From an uncultured Porphyromonas sp. (GTDB taxonomy: Bacteria > Bacteroidota > Bacteroidia > Bacteroidales > Porphyromonadaceae): 64,000 nucleotides of DNA. The first letter of the stretch is position 1. Each line of letters starts with the position of its first letter. The position numbers and the translations under genes are program-made. Under the pieces are notes generated by a model that ran no database searches, was not told the DNA's origin, and was given only the letters and a program-made list of their open reading frames with translations. The DNA is taken from contig NZ_CALIXW010000044.1 of assembly GCF_938046015.1 (NCBI RefSeq), positions 1 through 64,000 on the forward strand, written 5' to 3'. Shown here piece by piece: positions 51,722-61,024 of this stretch.

Positions 51722-52981
51722 TTAGCGTACGTAGCGGTCGTAGATGGCGCGTACCTTGCGCCCGGCGGCCTCCCAGGTGATGCTGTTCACCTCGCGCAGC
51801 CCCTCCTCCTTGAGGAAGGCATGCATCTCGGGGTAAGTGATCAGGGCATAGATGGCGTCGGCCATGGCGTCGATGTCCCAGTAGTCTACCTTGATGGCGT
51901 AGTCGAGGATCTCGGCGCAGCCCGACTGATAGGAGATGATGGAGGGGACGCCGCACTGCATGGCCTCCAGCGGGGAGATCCCGAAGGGCTCGGAGACCGA
52001 GGGCATGACGTAGACGTCGCTGGCCTTGAAGACCTCGTAGACCTGCTGGCCCTTCATGAAGCCCGTAAAGTGGAAGCGGTCGGCGATGTTGCGCTGCGCC
52101 GCCAGACGTATCATCGCATCCATCATATCGCCACTGCCGGCCATGATGAAGCGCACGCCCTGCGTCCGCTCCAGCACCTTAGCCGCAGCCTCGACGAAGT
52201 ACTCACAGCCCTTCTGCATCGTGATACGCCCGAGGAAGGTCACGACCTTGTCCTTGACGCCTCGCTTGTCGGGTAGGGCGAGGATAGCGGGCGAGAGGGG
52301 CGTGACGGCATTGTGCACCGTCGTCACCTTGGCAGGATCCTGATGATACTTCTCGATGACGGTACGGCGCGTCAGCTCGCTCACGGTGATGATGTGGTCG
52401 GCATGGTTCATCCCGTCCATCTCGATGCCGAAGACCGTGGGGTTGACATTTCCGCGGCTGCGGTCGAAGTCGGTAGCGTGGACGTGCACCACCAGCGGCT
52501 TGCCCGTGATCTGCTTGGCATGGATCCCCGCGGGATAGGTCAGCCAGTCGTGCGAGTGGATGACATCGTAGCTCTCGCTGCGGGCGATGACGCCCGCCAC
52601 GATGCTGTAGTTATTGATCTCCTCCAGGAGGTTGTCCAGGTACTTGCCCGAGAACTCGAAGCAGCCCAAGTCATTGGTCCCGTAGTGCGAGAAGTCCGCA
52701 TAGATATGATCCCGCAGCTGGTAGTAGAGCTCGGGCGTCATCTTGCCCGCCAGGCGCTCGCGTACGTAGTCGTAGCTCACATCGCGCCACACGACGGGTG
52801 TATCCCCTGCGCCGATAATGCGCAGGAAGCTCGTATCCTCATCACCCGAGGGGCGGGGGATGACGAAGGTAATATCCATATCGCCCTGCGCGGCCATCCC
52901 CTTCGTCAGTCCATAGCTAGCTGTGCCGAGTCCCCCGAGGATGTGAGGGGGGAACTCCCAGCCGAACATCAATGCTCTCAT
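51722..52981 (-). CDS. Glycosyltransferase family 4, glycogen/starch synthase-like
   Basis: 419 residues from the ATG at 52981 (MRALMFGWEFPPHILGGLGT), which gives the family N-terminus and a four-base ATGA overlap with the upstream debranching-enzyme gene; the frame extends further only as a shadow of that gene. Motifs: PPHILGGLGTA glycine loop for the nucleotide sugar, VIHSHDWLTYPAG near 150, VHNAVTPLS, FLGRITMQKGCEYF near 265 and the donor-binding E-x7-E in SVSEPFGISPLEAMQCG near 350. Probably makes alpha-1,4-glucan or maltose-1-phosphate-type primers; the exact donor is open. Confidence 0.92.
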   Translation of the reverse strand: MRALMFGWEFPPHILGGLGTASYGLTKGMAAQGDMDITFVIPRPSGDEDTSFLRIIGAGDTPVVWRDVSYDYVRERLAGKMTPELYYQLRDHIYADFSHYGTNDLGCFEFSGKYLDNLLEEINNYSIVAGVIARSESYDVIHSHDWLTYPAGIHAKQITGKPLVVHVHATDFDRSRGNVNPTVFGIEMDGMNHADHIITVSELTRRTVIEKYHQDPAKVTTVHNAVTPLSPAILALPDKRGVKDKVVTFLGRITMQKGCEYFVEAAAKVLERTQGVRFIMAGSGDMMDAMIRLAAQRNIADRFHFTGFMKGQQVYEVFKASDVYVMPSVSEPFGISPLEAMQCGVPSIISYQSGCAEILDYAIKVDYWDIDAMADAIYALITYPEMHAFLKEEGLREVNSITWEAAGRKVRAIYDRYVR

Positions 52982-54951
52982 TCGTATCGTATCATGGGGA
53001 GTGTCTGTGTGTCGTATGCCGCCTGGGCCTGCTGGAGCAGATGCAGCGAGCGCAGGATCTCCCCGACGCTCATAGCGAAGGAGATAGCGCCTCTGCCCTT
53101 GAAGGGCGGATTGCCGTCGAAGAGCTCGCTGATCGTCCCTACGCCGTGCTCCTGCAGCTCCTCCTCCATCCCGATGAGCGTACGCTCGATGAAGGAGAAG
53201 GCGCCACGGCCGTAGAGCTTGAGGTAGGCCTCGAAGTAAGCCCCGAGCAGCCACGGCCATACCGAGCCGTTGTAGTAGGCGCGCTCACGCTGCAGCTGGG
53301 TGCCGTGGCACTGCGGCTGGTAGCCCTCGCTCTTGGGGCTGAGGCTGCGCAGCCCCTTGGGCGTGCGTAGCTCACGGGTGATGATCTCGACGACGGAGCG
53401 GCGTGTAGACTTAGGTAGCGGGGAGTACGGCAGCGAGGCGGCGAAGATCATGTTCGGCCGCACGCTCCAGTCCTGAGGATGATGAGGCAGGACGTAGTCG
53501 AAGAGGTAGCCATGCTCATTGATGAAGGTGCGGCAGAAGCTCGTCTGCACCCGCCCTACCAGCTCCTCGAGCTCGGGCGTCCACCTGCTAGGCAGCACCT
53601 CGCGGTAGAAGCAGAGGGCATTATACCACAGGGCGTTGACCTCCACGAGGTAGCCCTCACGGCGTACGACGGCCTGCCCGTCGATCTTGGCATCCATCCA
53701 GGAGAGCGGCTTGCCATCGCCGAGGATGTAGCAGAGCCCCGTCTCGTCGATGCGGAGATTGGGGTGCACATTGCGCAGATAGTAGTGAATCAGCTCATCG
53801 AGGAAGTCCCCATAGCGGCTGACCATATCGGCAGGGCTCGACCAGGCAGCATACTGCTGCAGCGCCCACACCGCCCAGAGGCCTACGTCGGGCTCGTTGA
53901 TCCCGCGTATCTCCTCGGAGATGCTGACCTGGCTCATGAAGTTGCGCAGCTCGGGGATAGCCGTATCCATGATCCTATAGTAGCGCTCGGGGGCGTCGGC
54001 ATAGATAGAGCAGCCCGGGAGGGCGACGAAGAGGTCACGGGCACGCACCCCGAACCAAGGGTAGCCCGCCAGCAGGTAGCCGTGGGTCGCGTCGGGGCGG
54101 TAGTAGAACTGTAGTGCCGAGTTGAGCAGGCAGCTACGGAAATCCTCGCGCACGGTACGCATCGCCAGCTCCTCGTCGAAGAGCTGGGCGAAGCTACGCG
54201 GATCCGCCTCATCGAGGCCTGCCGAGAAGTAGATGGACTCGCCGAGCTCGATATCGAGCTCGAAGTATCCCGGCACGTAGAGATCCTCGGTGTACTCGTA
54301 GCCGCGCTCGCGCTCCTTGATGTACTCGATGCGCTCATTCCAGTGCGCGTCGGCGACGAAGCGTCCCTGCTTGGATAGCTGCAGATAGAGTCTCGGGTAG
54401 CCTGGATAGAGGCAGAAGCTGACGCCAGACGTCGCCTCCTGATAGCTACCATCGAGCTGATCATTGCGGTGCGTCAGCATCTTCACGTCGCGGAAGGCAA
54501 GGAAGGGACTCAGGCGGAGCGTCGTCTGGCTGTGCGCCTCTAGGAGGGTGTAGCGAATGAGCGCCCTATTGACGTAGTGGCAGAAGATGAACTCCTTGCG
54601 CAGCACGACCCCACCGACGCGGTAGGTCGTCGAGGATACGACGTCGACATTGTACTCACGGATATACTTGTGTCCCTTGGGGCTGAAGACATCGCCCTCA
54701 TACTCGTGGATCCCGACATTGAAGGGCACCCCGTGCTGCACGATCGTCAGGTCTAGGCTGGAGAGGAGTACGTGATTATTGGGACTAAGTGTAGGGATAG
54801 GGACGACGAGCACACCATGGTATTTGCGGGTATTACAGCCGACGATACTGGAGCAACAGTAGGCGCCCTTTCGATTCGTACGGATGTACTCACGCTGCGT
54901 GGACTCATCCAAGTTAGCCATCAGTCGGCGGTCAAACTTGAGGTAACTCAT
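52978..54951 (-). CDS. Glycogen debranching enzyme (amylo-alpha-1,6-glucosidase type)
   Basis: 657 residues: an N-terminal beta-rich domain (about 1-250, starting NRKGAYCCSSIVGCNTRKYH) and a C-terminal (alpha/alpha)6 barrel of the GH133-like group, with AGYPWFGVRARDLFVALPG near 310, YILGDGKPLSWMDAKI near 420 (acidic residues of the active site), VNALWYNAL near 450 and ERAYYNGSVWPWLLGAY near 570. Cytoplasmic. It opens the glycogen operon; stop TGA overlaps the next ATG. Palindrome array 5 and no clear -7 box lie upstream (TAACTTAG on the minus strand at 55041-55048 is one base off). Confidence 0.93.
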   Translation of the reverse strand: MSYLKFDRRLMANLDESTQREYIRTNRKGAYCCSSIVGCNTRKYHGVLVVPIPTLSPNNHVLLSSLDLTIVQHGVPFNVGIHEYEGDVFSPKGHKYIREYNVDVVSSTTYRVGGVVLRKEFIFCHYVNRALIRYTLLEAHSQTTLRLSPFLAFRDVKMLTHRNDQLDGSYQEATSGVSFCLYPGYPRLYLQLSKQGRFVADAHWNERIEYIKERERGYEYTEDLYVPGYFELDIELGESIYFSAGLDEADPRSFAQLFDEELAMRTVREDFRSCLLNSALQFYYRPDATHGYLLAGYPWFGVRARDLFVALPGCSIYADAPERYYRIMDTAIPELRNFMSQVSISEEIRGINEPDVGLWAVWALQQYAAWSSPADMVSRYGDFLDELIHYYLRNVHPNLRIDETGLCYILGDGKPLSWMDAKIDGQAVVRREGYLVEVNALWYNALCFYREVLPSRWTPELEELVGRVQTSFCRTFINEHGYLFDYVLPHHPQDWSVRPNMIFAASLPYSPLPKSTRRSVVEIITRELRTPKGLRSLSPKSEGYQPQCHGTQLQRERAYYNGSVWPWLLGAYFEAYLKLYGRGAFSFIERTLIGMEEELQEHGVGTISELFDGNPPFKGRGAISFAMSVGEILRSLHLLQQAQAAYDTQTLPMIRYE

Positions 54952-55183
54952 TCGGTTCTTGTTCGTATAGTGCCCAGCGCCTCTCCCCTACCATCTAGAG
55001 GTAGGGCAGCAGTGCTCAGCAGCTGTGTAATATTCTCCCGCTAAGTTACGAATTAAGATAATGCAAGTCAAGCCAGCCGAGGGGCTGCGCGCCCCGAGTA
55101 TATAGGCTCGGCGGGAGGCCTCCTCGAGGGGGGCAAGCACCCCCAGCAAAGGGCCCCGCTCCTCTGACCTATCCCTGAGGCAG

Positions 55184-55268
55184 CTAACTGGTATCAGTCA
55201 GCGAGCTGAGGGACGTCCATCAGCGAGCCGAGGGGTATCAGTCAGCAGCCTTGAGGGATATCAGTCAG
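55184..55268. repeat. 22-bp-period palindrome array 5 (four to five units)
   Basis: Units start at 55184, 55206, 55228 and 55251 (steps 22, 22, 23); a decayed fifth unit at 55162 is in register and keeps the right half TATCCCTGAG. Unit 2 is CTGAGGGACGTCCATCAG, 17 of 18 identical to unit 2 of array 3, and units 3 and 4 share the ATCAGTCAG right half. Same orientation as array 3. Lies between the divergent glycogen operon and htpG. Confidence 0.85.
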
Positions 55269-55448
55269 CCACCCCCAGAGCTAGAGGGATCTAAGGGGAC
55301 AGCGTCCTCTAAGCCCCACGAGCCCTCAGGAGCCCCGCTGCTCGCTGCCGCAGCGCACCTCTCCGAGCCGTGGGCTAGCACACGCCCCGAGACCAGAGGG
55401 AGCAGCATCGCGACAGGACTCTGTGCCATTCTGTCACGCTACCCGTCC

Positions 55449-55463
55449 TGGCACTCCCTTTGC
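55449..55463 (+). promoter_or_regulatory. Sigma-54-like -24/-12 promoter of htpG
   Basis: TGGCACTCCCTTTGC: TGGCAC and TTGC with GG (55450-55451) and GC (55462-55463) separated by exactly 10 bases, the sigma-54 rule. It lies 50 bases before the htpG ATG. No TAnnTTTG box is present upstream of htpG; the nearest form is TCCCTTTG at 55455-55462, one base off, which overlaps this site. Confidence 0.5.
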
Positions 55464-55513
55464 CTAGAGAACTGCAACTAAGTAATCAACGACATACATC
55501 CATTGATAGATCT

Positions 55514-57571
55514 ATGAGCAAGCAAGGAAAAATCGGAGTGACGAGCGAGAACATCTTCCCCGTCATCAAGAAGTTCCTCTACAGCGAACACGACATCTTC
55601 CTCCGTGAGCTGGTATCCAACGCTGTGGACGCCAGCCAGAAGCTCCGCGCGCTGGCCAGCGCAGGCGAGTACAAGGGGGAGCTCGGGGAGCTCCAGGTAC
55701 GCGTGAGCTTCGATCCCGAGGCCAAGACCATCACCATCAGCGACAGCGGGATAGGGATGACAGCCGAGGAGGTAGAGAAGTACATCAATCAGATCGCCTT
55801 CTCAGGCGCCGAGGAGTTCCTCGACAAGTACAAGGATGACAAGGTAGCCATCATCGGCCACTTCGGGCTGGGCTTCTACTCCTCCTTCATGGTCTCCAGC
55901 CGCGTAGAGATACAGACGAAGTCCTACAAGGAAGGCGCTGAGGCCGTCCACTGGAGCTGCGAGGGCAACCCCGAGTACATCCTCGAGCCCGGCAGCCGCA
56001 GTGAGCGCGGTACGGACATCATCCTACATATCGACAGCGAGAGCGAGGAGTTCCTCAGCAAGGACAGACTGACAGCCCTACTCAATAAGTACTGCAAGTT
56101 CCTCCCCATCCCCATCATCTTCGGCAAGAAGCAGGAGTGGAAGGACGGCGCCTACGTGGATACCGACCAGGACAATCAGATCAACGACATCCACCCCGCC
56201 TGGACCAAGAAGCCCAGCGAACTGACGAAGGAGGACTACATCGCCTTCTACCATCAGCTCTACCCACAGACGATGGAGGAGCCCCTCTTCTGGATCCACC
56301 TCAACGTAGACTACCCCTTCAACCTCACAGGGATCCTCTACTTCCCCAAGGTCAAGAACCAGATGGAGCTGCAGCGTAATAAGATCCAGCTCTACGCCAA
56401 CCAGGTCTTCGTCACCGAGGAGGTCGAGGGCATCGTCCCCGAGTACCTCACCCTGCTGCACGGCGTACTGGACTCCCCCGACATCCCGCTGAACGTATCC
56501 CGCTCCTACCTGCAGAGCGACGCCCAGGTCAAGAAGATCTCCAACCACATCGCCAAGAAGGTCGCCGACAAGCTGGACGAACTCTTCCGCAACGAGCGTA
56601 GCCTCTTCGAGGAGAAGTGGGAGAGCCTCAAGGTCTTCGTCCAGTATGGGATGCTCTCCGACGAGAAGTTCTACGAGCGCGCTGCTAAGTTCAACCTCCT
56701 GACCGACCTCGAGGGCAAGCTCTACACCATCGAGGAGTACCGCACGCTCACCGAGTCCAGCCAAACGGACAAGGACGGGCAGCTGGTATGGCTCTACGCC
56801 AATGACAAGGAGACGCAGTACAGTGCCATCGAGCGCGCCACCGCCAAGGGCTACTCTGTCCTCCTGATGGACGGCCCGCTGGATGTACACGCCATCTCGC
56901 AGCTCGAGCAGAAGCTGGAGAAGACCCGCTTCGTACGCGTCGACTCCGACTCCATCGACAAGCTCATCGCCAAGGACGAGCAGCGTGAGGTCTCCCTCTC
57001 CTCTGAGGAGCAGCAGGCCCTCAGCCAGATCTTCCAGGCACGCCTCCCCCGCGAGGAGAAGCGTAACTACCACGTGACCTTCGAGGCCCTAGGTGAGGAC
57101 GCCGATGCCGTACTCATCACGCAGGGCGAATTCATGCGCCGCATGCAGGAGATGGCACGCCTCCAGCCAGGGATGAACTTCTACGGCGAGCTCCCCGAGG
57201 GCTACAACGTCGTCCTCAACAGCGACCACGCCCTCATCAAGCGCCTCCTGAGTGAGGAGCAGACGAGCGTCGAGCCCAAGCTCGGGACGCTGCGTGAGGA
57301 GCTGAAGGCACAGACCGAGCTCGTCGAGGCAGCCCGCACCGTACAGAATGCCAAGAAGGCCGACGAGGTCACGGCAGCCGAGCGTGAGGAGCTCGAGAGC
57401 CTGAGCTACAAGCAAGCCGAGCTCGAGGGCAAGATCAACAGCGAGCTCCAGCGCTTCGGGCAGGAGACTGCACTCGTGGGGCAGCTCGTAGACCTGGCGC
57501 TCCTAGGCAGTGGCCTGCTGAAGGGCGAGGCACTGGCGCGCTTCATCCGCCGCTCGCAGGAGCTGCTCTAA
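55514..57571 (+). CDS. htpG: Molecular chaperone Hsp90
   Basis: 685 residues from the ATG at 55514 (MSKQGKIGVTSENIF); the in-frame ATG at 55460 is inside the promoter. The N-terminal ATPase has SEHDIFLRELVSNAVDASQK (catalytic Glu, Asn), SDSGIGMTAEEV and GHFGLGFYSSFM; the middle domain has the conserved GVLDSPDIPLNVSRSYLQ; the C-terminal dimerisation part is diverged and rich in Glu/Lys heptads, as in other Bacteroidota. ATP-driven folding and stress response. It is a single-gene unit with its own promoter and terminator. Confidence 0.97.
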   Translation: MSKQGKIGVTSENIFPVIKKFLYSEHDIFLRELVSNAVDASQKLRALASAGEYKGELGELQVRVSFDPEAKTITISDSGIGMTAEEVEKYINQIAFSGAEEFLDKYKDDKVAIIGHFGLGFYSSFMVSSRVEIQTKSYKEGAEAVHWSCEGNPEYILEPGSRSERGTDIILHIDSESEEFLSKDRLTALLNKYCKFLPIPIIFGKKQEWKDGAYVDTDQDNQINDIHPAWTKKPSELTKEDYIAFYHQLYPQTMEEPLFWIHLNVDYPFNLTGILYFPKVKNQMELQRNKIQLYANQVFVTEEVEGIVPEYLTLLHGVLDSPDIPLNVSRSYLQSDAQVKKISNHIAKKVADKLDELFRNERSLFEEKWESLKVFVQYGMLSDEKFYERAAKFNLLTDLEGKLYTIEEYRTLTESSQTDKDGQLVWLYANDKETQYSAIERATAKGYSVLLMDGPLDVHAISQLEQKLEKTRFVRVDSDSIDKLIAKDEQREVSLSSEEQQALSQIFQARLPREEKRNYHVTFEALGEDADAVLITQGEFMRRMQEMARLQPGMNFYGELPEGYNVVLNSDHALIKRLLSEEQTSVEPKLGTLREELKAQTELVEAARTVQNAKKADEVTAAEREELESLSYKQAELEGKINSELQRFGQETALVGQLVDLALLGSGLLKGEALARFIRRSQELL

Positions 57572-57588
57572 GCCTAGCCTCTTAAGAC

Positions 57589-57637
57589 ACTTAGCCTACC
57601 ACCCTCCCTCGTGGAGCGTGGTAGGCTAAGTCGTTTT
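57589..57637 (+). terminator. Terminator after htpG
   Basis: A 14-bp perfect stem (57589-57602 with 57618-57631), 15-nt loop, followed by CGTTTTC. Confidence 0.88.
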
Positions 57638-57651
57638 CAGCCGAAAGGCCG

Positions 57652-57659
57652 TACTTTTG
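57652..57659 (+). promoter_or_regulatory. -7 box of fmt (TACTTTTG)
   Basis: Exact TAnnTTTG match 27 bases before the fmt ATG at 57686, just after the htpG terminator. Confidence 0.68.
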
Positions 57660-57685
57660 TCTCCGTCTAACGCAATCGCTCCCCT

Positions 57686-58645
57686 ATGACTAAGGATCAA
57701 CTACGTATCGTCTATATGGCGACGGCAGACTTCGCCCTACCCTCGCTCCAGCTGCTCGTCGAGAGCGGCTACCACATCGTGGCCGTCGTCACGATGCCCG
57801 ACAAGCCTGCGGGCCGCGGGCAGAAGCTACAGCAGAGCAAGATCAAGACCTACGCCCAGAGTGTAGGCCTCGAGGTGCTGCAGCCCGTACGGCTCAAGGA
57901 TGAGACCTTCGTCGGCCGCCTCCGTGAGCTCACCCCCGACCTCGGGATCGTCGTCGCCTTCCGCATGCTACCCGAGGTCGTCTGGTCGCTCCCCCGCTTC
58001 GGCACGATCAACCTCCACGGCTCCCTCCTCCCCCGCTACCGAGGTGCCGCCCCCATACACTGGGCAGTGATCAATGGCGACACGGAGACGGGCGTCACCA
58101 CCTTCCGCCTCAAGCACGAGCTCGATACGGGCAACATCCTCCTGCAGGCACGCACCCCCATCGCCCCCGAAGATACCACGGGCACGGTCTATGAGCGCCT
58201 CATGCACCTCGGCGCCGAGACGCTCCGTCAGACAGTAGACCTCTTCCTCCAGGACGAGGAGCCCAAGGGGCAGGCGCAGGAGGAGCACGACGAGGCCCCT
58301 AGCGCAGCACCCAAGCTAGACAAGGAGAATACCGAGCTCCGCTGGACGCGCACGGCCCGCGAGCTACACAATCAAGTCCGCGGCCTCACCCCCCACCCAG
58401 GCGCCTGGTGTACGCTCAGCATCGAGGGGCATGAGCCCCTCACCTTCAAGATCCATGAGACGGAGGTACTCCCCGAGAGCGAGCTGCCCGCCACGCCCCT
58501 GGCACCGGGAAGCATCGTCATCGGCCCCAAGCAGCGCCTGGAGGTCGCCACAGCCTCGGGGCACCTCGTCATCAAGACACTCCAGCCCCCAGCCAAGAAG
58601 GCTATGGCTGCCTCCGCCTACCTCAATGGACTGAGGAACAAATAG
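57686..58645 (+). CDS. fmt: Methionyl-tRNA formyltransferase
   Basis: Formylates initiator Met-tRNA. 319 residues. The 10-formyl-THF site motif SLLPRYRGAAPIHWAVINGD (catalytic Asn within NLHGSLLP, and His) is near residue 112, followed by TGVTTFRLKHELDTGNIL; the C-terminal OB-like domain has HNQVRGLTPHPGAW near 230. N-terminus RIVYMATADFALPSL is the family start. Single gene, followed by a bidirectional terminator. Confidence 0.97.
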   Translation: MTKDQLRIVYMATADFALPSLQLLVESGYHIVAVVTMPDKPAGRGQKLQQSKIKTYAQSVGLEVLQPVRLKDETFVGRLRELTPDLGIVVAFRMLPEVVWSLPRFGTINLHGSLLPRYRGAAPIHWAVINGDTETGVTTFRLKHELDTGNILLQARTPIAPEDTTGTVYERLMHLGAETLRQTVDLFLQDEEPKGQAQEEHDEAPSAAPKLDKENTELRWTRTARELHNQVRGLTPHPGAWCTLSIEGHEPLTFKIHETEVLPESELPATPLAPGSIVIGPKQRLEVATASGHLVIKTLQPPAKKAMAASAYLNGLRNK

Positions 58646-58713
58646 CCCGCCGCTCCCCTCCTCCCCTCCTAGGCTGCCACCCCTAGGCAGTCCCTCAGCA
58701 GGGCACAAAGCAA

Positions 58714-58752
58714 ATCGCCCCCACACTCCAGTATGCGGAGTGTGGGGGCGAT
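58714..58752. terminator. Bidirectional terminator, fmt / fumC
   Basis: A perfect 16-bp stem (58714-58729 with 58737-58752), 7-nt loop, between convergent genes. GCCTTTAG follows on the plus strand and TTGCTTTGTG on the minus strand. Confidence 0.85.
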
Positions 58753-58775
58753 GCCTTTAGAGGGGAGCGATACGC

Positions 58776-60173
58776 TTAGTCGAGGGGGTGTACCATATCC
58801 TCGGGGCGTACCCACTTGTCGAAGTCCTCAGCGGAGACGTAGCCGAGGCGCAGCGCCTCTTCCTTGAGCGTCGTGCCGTTGCGGTGCGCGGCGTTGGCGA
58901 TCTCAGCGGCCTTGTAGTAGCCGATGTGCGTATTCAGCGCCGTCACAAGCATCAGGGACTTATTGAGCAGCTCCTGGATGCGGGGGTGGTTAGGCTCGAT
59001 ACCCGAGACGCAGTGGATATCGAAGGAGACGGCTGCATCCCCGAGCAGCTCGGCGCTCTGGAGGAAGTTTGCAGCCATGACAGGCTTGAAGACGTTGAGC
59101 TCGAAGTGGCCCTGCATGCCTGCCACCGAGATCGTCGTGTCATTCCCTACAACCTGAGCACAGACCATCGTCATAGCCTCAGCCTGCGTGGGGTTCACCT
59201 TACCAGGCATGATGGAGGAGCCGGGTTCGTTGGCAGGGATGATGATCTCACCGATACCGCTACGAGGGCCAGAGGCGAGGAGGCGGATATCGTTGGCGAT
59301 CTTGTTCAGCGAGACAGCCACCTGCTTCAGGGCGCCGTGGGTCTCGACAATAGCGTCGTGGGCAGCCAGCGCCTCGAACTTGTTCTGAGCCGTCACGAAG
59401 GGCAGCCCCGTGAAGTCGGCGATGTGGCGTGCTACCACGACATCGTAGCCCTTAGGCGTATTGAGTCCCGTACCTACAGCCGTACCGCCGAGAGCGAGCT
59501 CCGCCAGGTGAGGCAGCGTGTTCTCGATGGCCTTGATGCCGTGCTCGAGCTGTGCAGCGTAGCCGCTGAACTCCTGCCCCAGTGTCAGAGGCGTAGCGTC
59601 CATGAGGTGCGTACGACCGATCTTCACTACGTCGGCCATCTCCTTAGCCTTTGCATCCAGTGCCTTGTGCAGCTGGCGCAGACCTGGGAGCGTGACCTCG
59701 ACGACCTTCTTATAGCAGGCGATGTGCATGCCTGTGGGGAAGGTGTCGTTGGAGGACTGGCTCTTGTTGACGTCGTCGTTAGGGAGGAGCGTCTTCTCAC
59801 CCTCGCCGATCTTCTTCCCAGCGAGCTGGTGCGCTCGGTTAGCGATGACTTCGTTGACGTTCATATTGCTCTGCGTCCCCGAGCCCGTCTGCCAGATGAC
59901 CAGAGGGAACTGATCGTCGAGCTTACCAGCGAGGATCTCGTCACAGACAGCGGCGATGAGGTCGCGCTTCTCGAGGGAGAGTACCCCGAGCTCATGGTTG
60001 GCATAGGCTGCGCCCTTCTTGAGGTAAGCGAAGCCACGCACTACGTCCAGAGGCATGGAGGCCGCGGGACCGATCTTGAAGTTGTTGCGTGAGCGCTCGG
60101 TCTGTGCGCCCCAGAGCTTGTCAGCAGGCACCTGGACCTCGCCTAGGGTGTCCTTCTCAATTCTGTATTCCAT
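58776..60173 (-). CDS. fumC: Fumarate hydratase, class II
   Basis: Interconverts fumarate and malate. 465 residues from the ATG at 60173 ([16 protein letters not shown]), the family start; the frame's first ATG at 60245 lies upstream of the -7 box. Motifs: [31 protein letters not shown] near 100, [15 protein letters not shown] near 140, [19 protein letters not shown] near 185 and the superfamily signature [13 protein letters not shown] near 318. Part of the reductive branch to succinate in anaerobic Bacteroidota. Single-gene unit. Confidence 0.97.
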   Translation of the reverse strand: MEYRIEKDTLGEVQVPADKLWGAQTERSRNNFKIGPAASMPLDVVRGFAYLKKGAAYANHELGVLSLEKRDLIAAVCDEILAGKLDDQFPLVIWQTGSGTQSNMNVNEVIANRAHQLAGKKIGEGEKTLLPNDDVNKSQSSNDTFPTGMHIACYKKVVEVTLPGLRQLHKALDAKAKEMADVVKIGRTHLMDATPLTLGQEFSGYAAQLEHGIKAIENTLPHLAELALGGTAVGTGLNTPKGYDVVVARHIADFTGLPFVTAQNKFEALAAHDAIVETHGALKQVAVSLNKIANDIRLLASGPRSGIGEIIIPANEPGSSIMPGKVNPTQAEAMTMVCAQVVGNDTTISVAGMQGHFELNVFKPVMAANFLQSAELLGDAAVSFDIHCVSGIEPNHPRIQELLNKSLMLVTALNTHIGYYKAAEIANAAHRNGTTLKEEALRLGYVSAEDFDKWVRPEDMVHPLD

Positions 60174-60212
60174 TGTTGATCGTGTTGATAGGTGTATATC
60201 TAGTTCTTGGTG

Positions 60213-60220
60213 CAAATGTA
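60213..60220 (-). promoter_or_regulatory. -7 box of fumC (TACATTTG on minus)
   Basis: CAAATGTA on the plus strand reads TACATTTG on the minus strand, 40 bases before the fumC ATG. It also places fumC's start downstream of the first in-frame ATG. Confidence 0.68.
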
Positions 60221-60275
60221 AGGGAGAATTCCTAAAGAACCACATAGGCCGCGCTAAGGCTCTTAGAGCGAGCTG

Positions 60276-61001
60276 CTAGCGCTGGCGCTGCAGGACGAAG
60301 GAGAGGTGTCGCAGCAGCGTGCGCCCTAGACCGTAGTGGCGGCGCATCACGTCGAAGCGCTCCAGGAGCGAGGCGCGGTGGTTGGCCGTCGTCGTCCCCT
60401 CATTGAGGTAGAGGGCTATGACCTCGGGGTAGAAGTAGTAGCTGCGCGCCTCCTTCATAGCTCGTATGCACCAGTCGACATCGGCCGAGAAGCGGTAGCG
60501 TAGGTCGTACTCAGGCGCGAGGCTTCGCCTCACGATGAAGGCTTGATGACAGACTAGCATCCCTCGCTCGAAGCTCTGCCAGCCGAGCTCCCGCGGTGGA
60601 CGGAGGCGGCGCAGCCCCAAGTCTCTGTCCTCGCTATCGATGAGGCGCGTGTCGCCGTAGATGATGTCGGGGAGGGAGTCGGCGCAGCTGGCCGCTACGA
60701 GCTCAGCTACCGTGTCGGCACTTGGTAGGGCGTCGCCGGCATTGAGGTACCACAGGTAGTCCCCCGTGGCTCGAGCTCGGCCCTTATTCATCGCGTCGTA
60801 GATCCCCTTGTCGGGCTCACTATAGACCTTCGCCTGAGGGGCCAGCTCTGCCACGAGCTGTAGGGTCGCGTCCTTGGAGGCGCCGTCGATGATGAGGTAC
60901 TCTATATGGGGGTAGGTCTGCGCCGCGACGCTGCGGAGCGTGCGCTCAATGCAAGAGGCGGCATTGTAGCAGATGGTGATGATCGTGATACGTGGAGTCA
61001 T
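60276..61001 (-). CDS. Glycosyltransferase family 2
   Basis: 241 residues from the ATG at 61001 (MTPRITIITICYNAASCIER), the standard GT2 start; the longer frame runs back into the neighbouring gene. The GT-A motifs are TICYNA at the start, IDGASKDAT near 38 and the acidic NAGDALPSADT near 90 (DxD equivalent), with a base-like YRFSADVDWC near 185. It adds one sugar to a lipid- or protein-linked glycan. Lies 23 bases downstream of the GT4 gene; last gene of the polysaccharide cluster as seen here. Confidence 0.9.
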   Translation of the reverse strand: MTPRITIITICYNAASCIERTLRSVAAQTYPHIEYLIIDGASKDATLQLVAELAPQAKVYSEPDKGIYDAMNKGRARATGDYLWYLNAGDALPSADTVAELVAASCADSLPDIIYGDTRLIDSEDRDLGLRRLRPPRELGWQSFERGMLVCHQAFIVRRSLAPEYDLRYRFSADVDWCIRAMKEARSYYFYPEVIALYLNEGTTTANHRASLLERFDVMRRHYGLGRTLLRHLSFVLQRQR

Positions 61002-61024
61002 ATATACTAAGGTATAGCCTGGAG

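Larger units (their letters stand above)
54952..55513. other. Divergent intergenic region glycogen operon-htpG
   Basis: 562 bases: a possible weak minus promoter near 55041, palindrome array 5, a GC-rich stretch with no gene, and a sigma-54-like promoter at 55449. The frame open from 55460 starts before the predicted transcription start and is not used. Confidence 0.55.

Noticed and set aside
52982..53260. N-terminal extension of the GT4 glycogen gene
   Set aside because: Lies inside the debranching enzyme gene in another frame; the ATG at 52981 restores the family N-terminus with an ATGA overlap.
58788..60092. 434-codon antisense frame over fumC, and similar long frames opposite the C1 peptidase (14402-15355) and E1/E2 genes
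   Set aside because: Long antisense frames are expected opposite GC-rich genes with biased codon use; their peptides show no domain.
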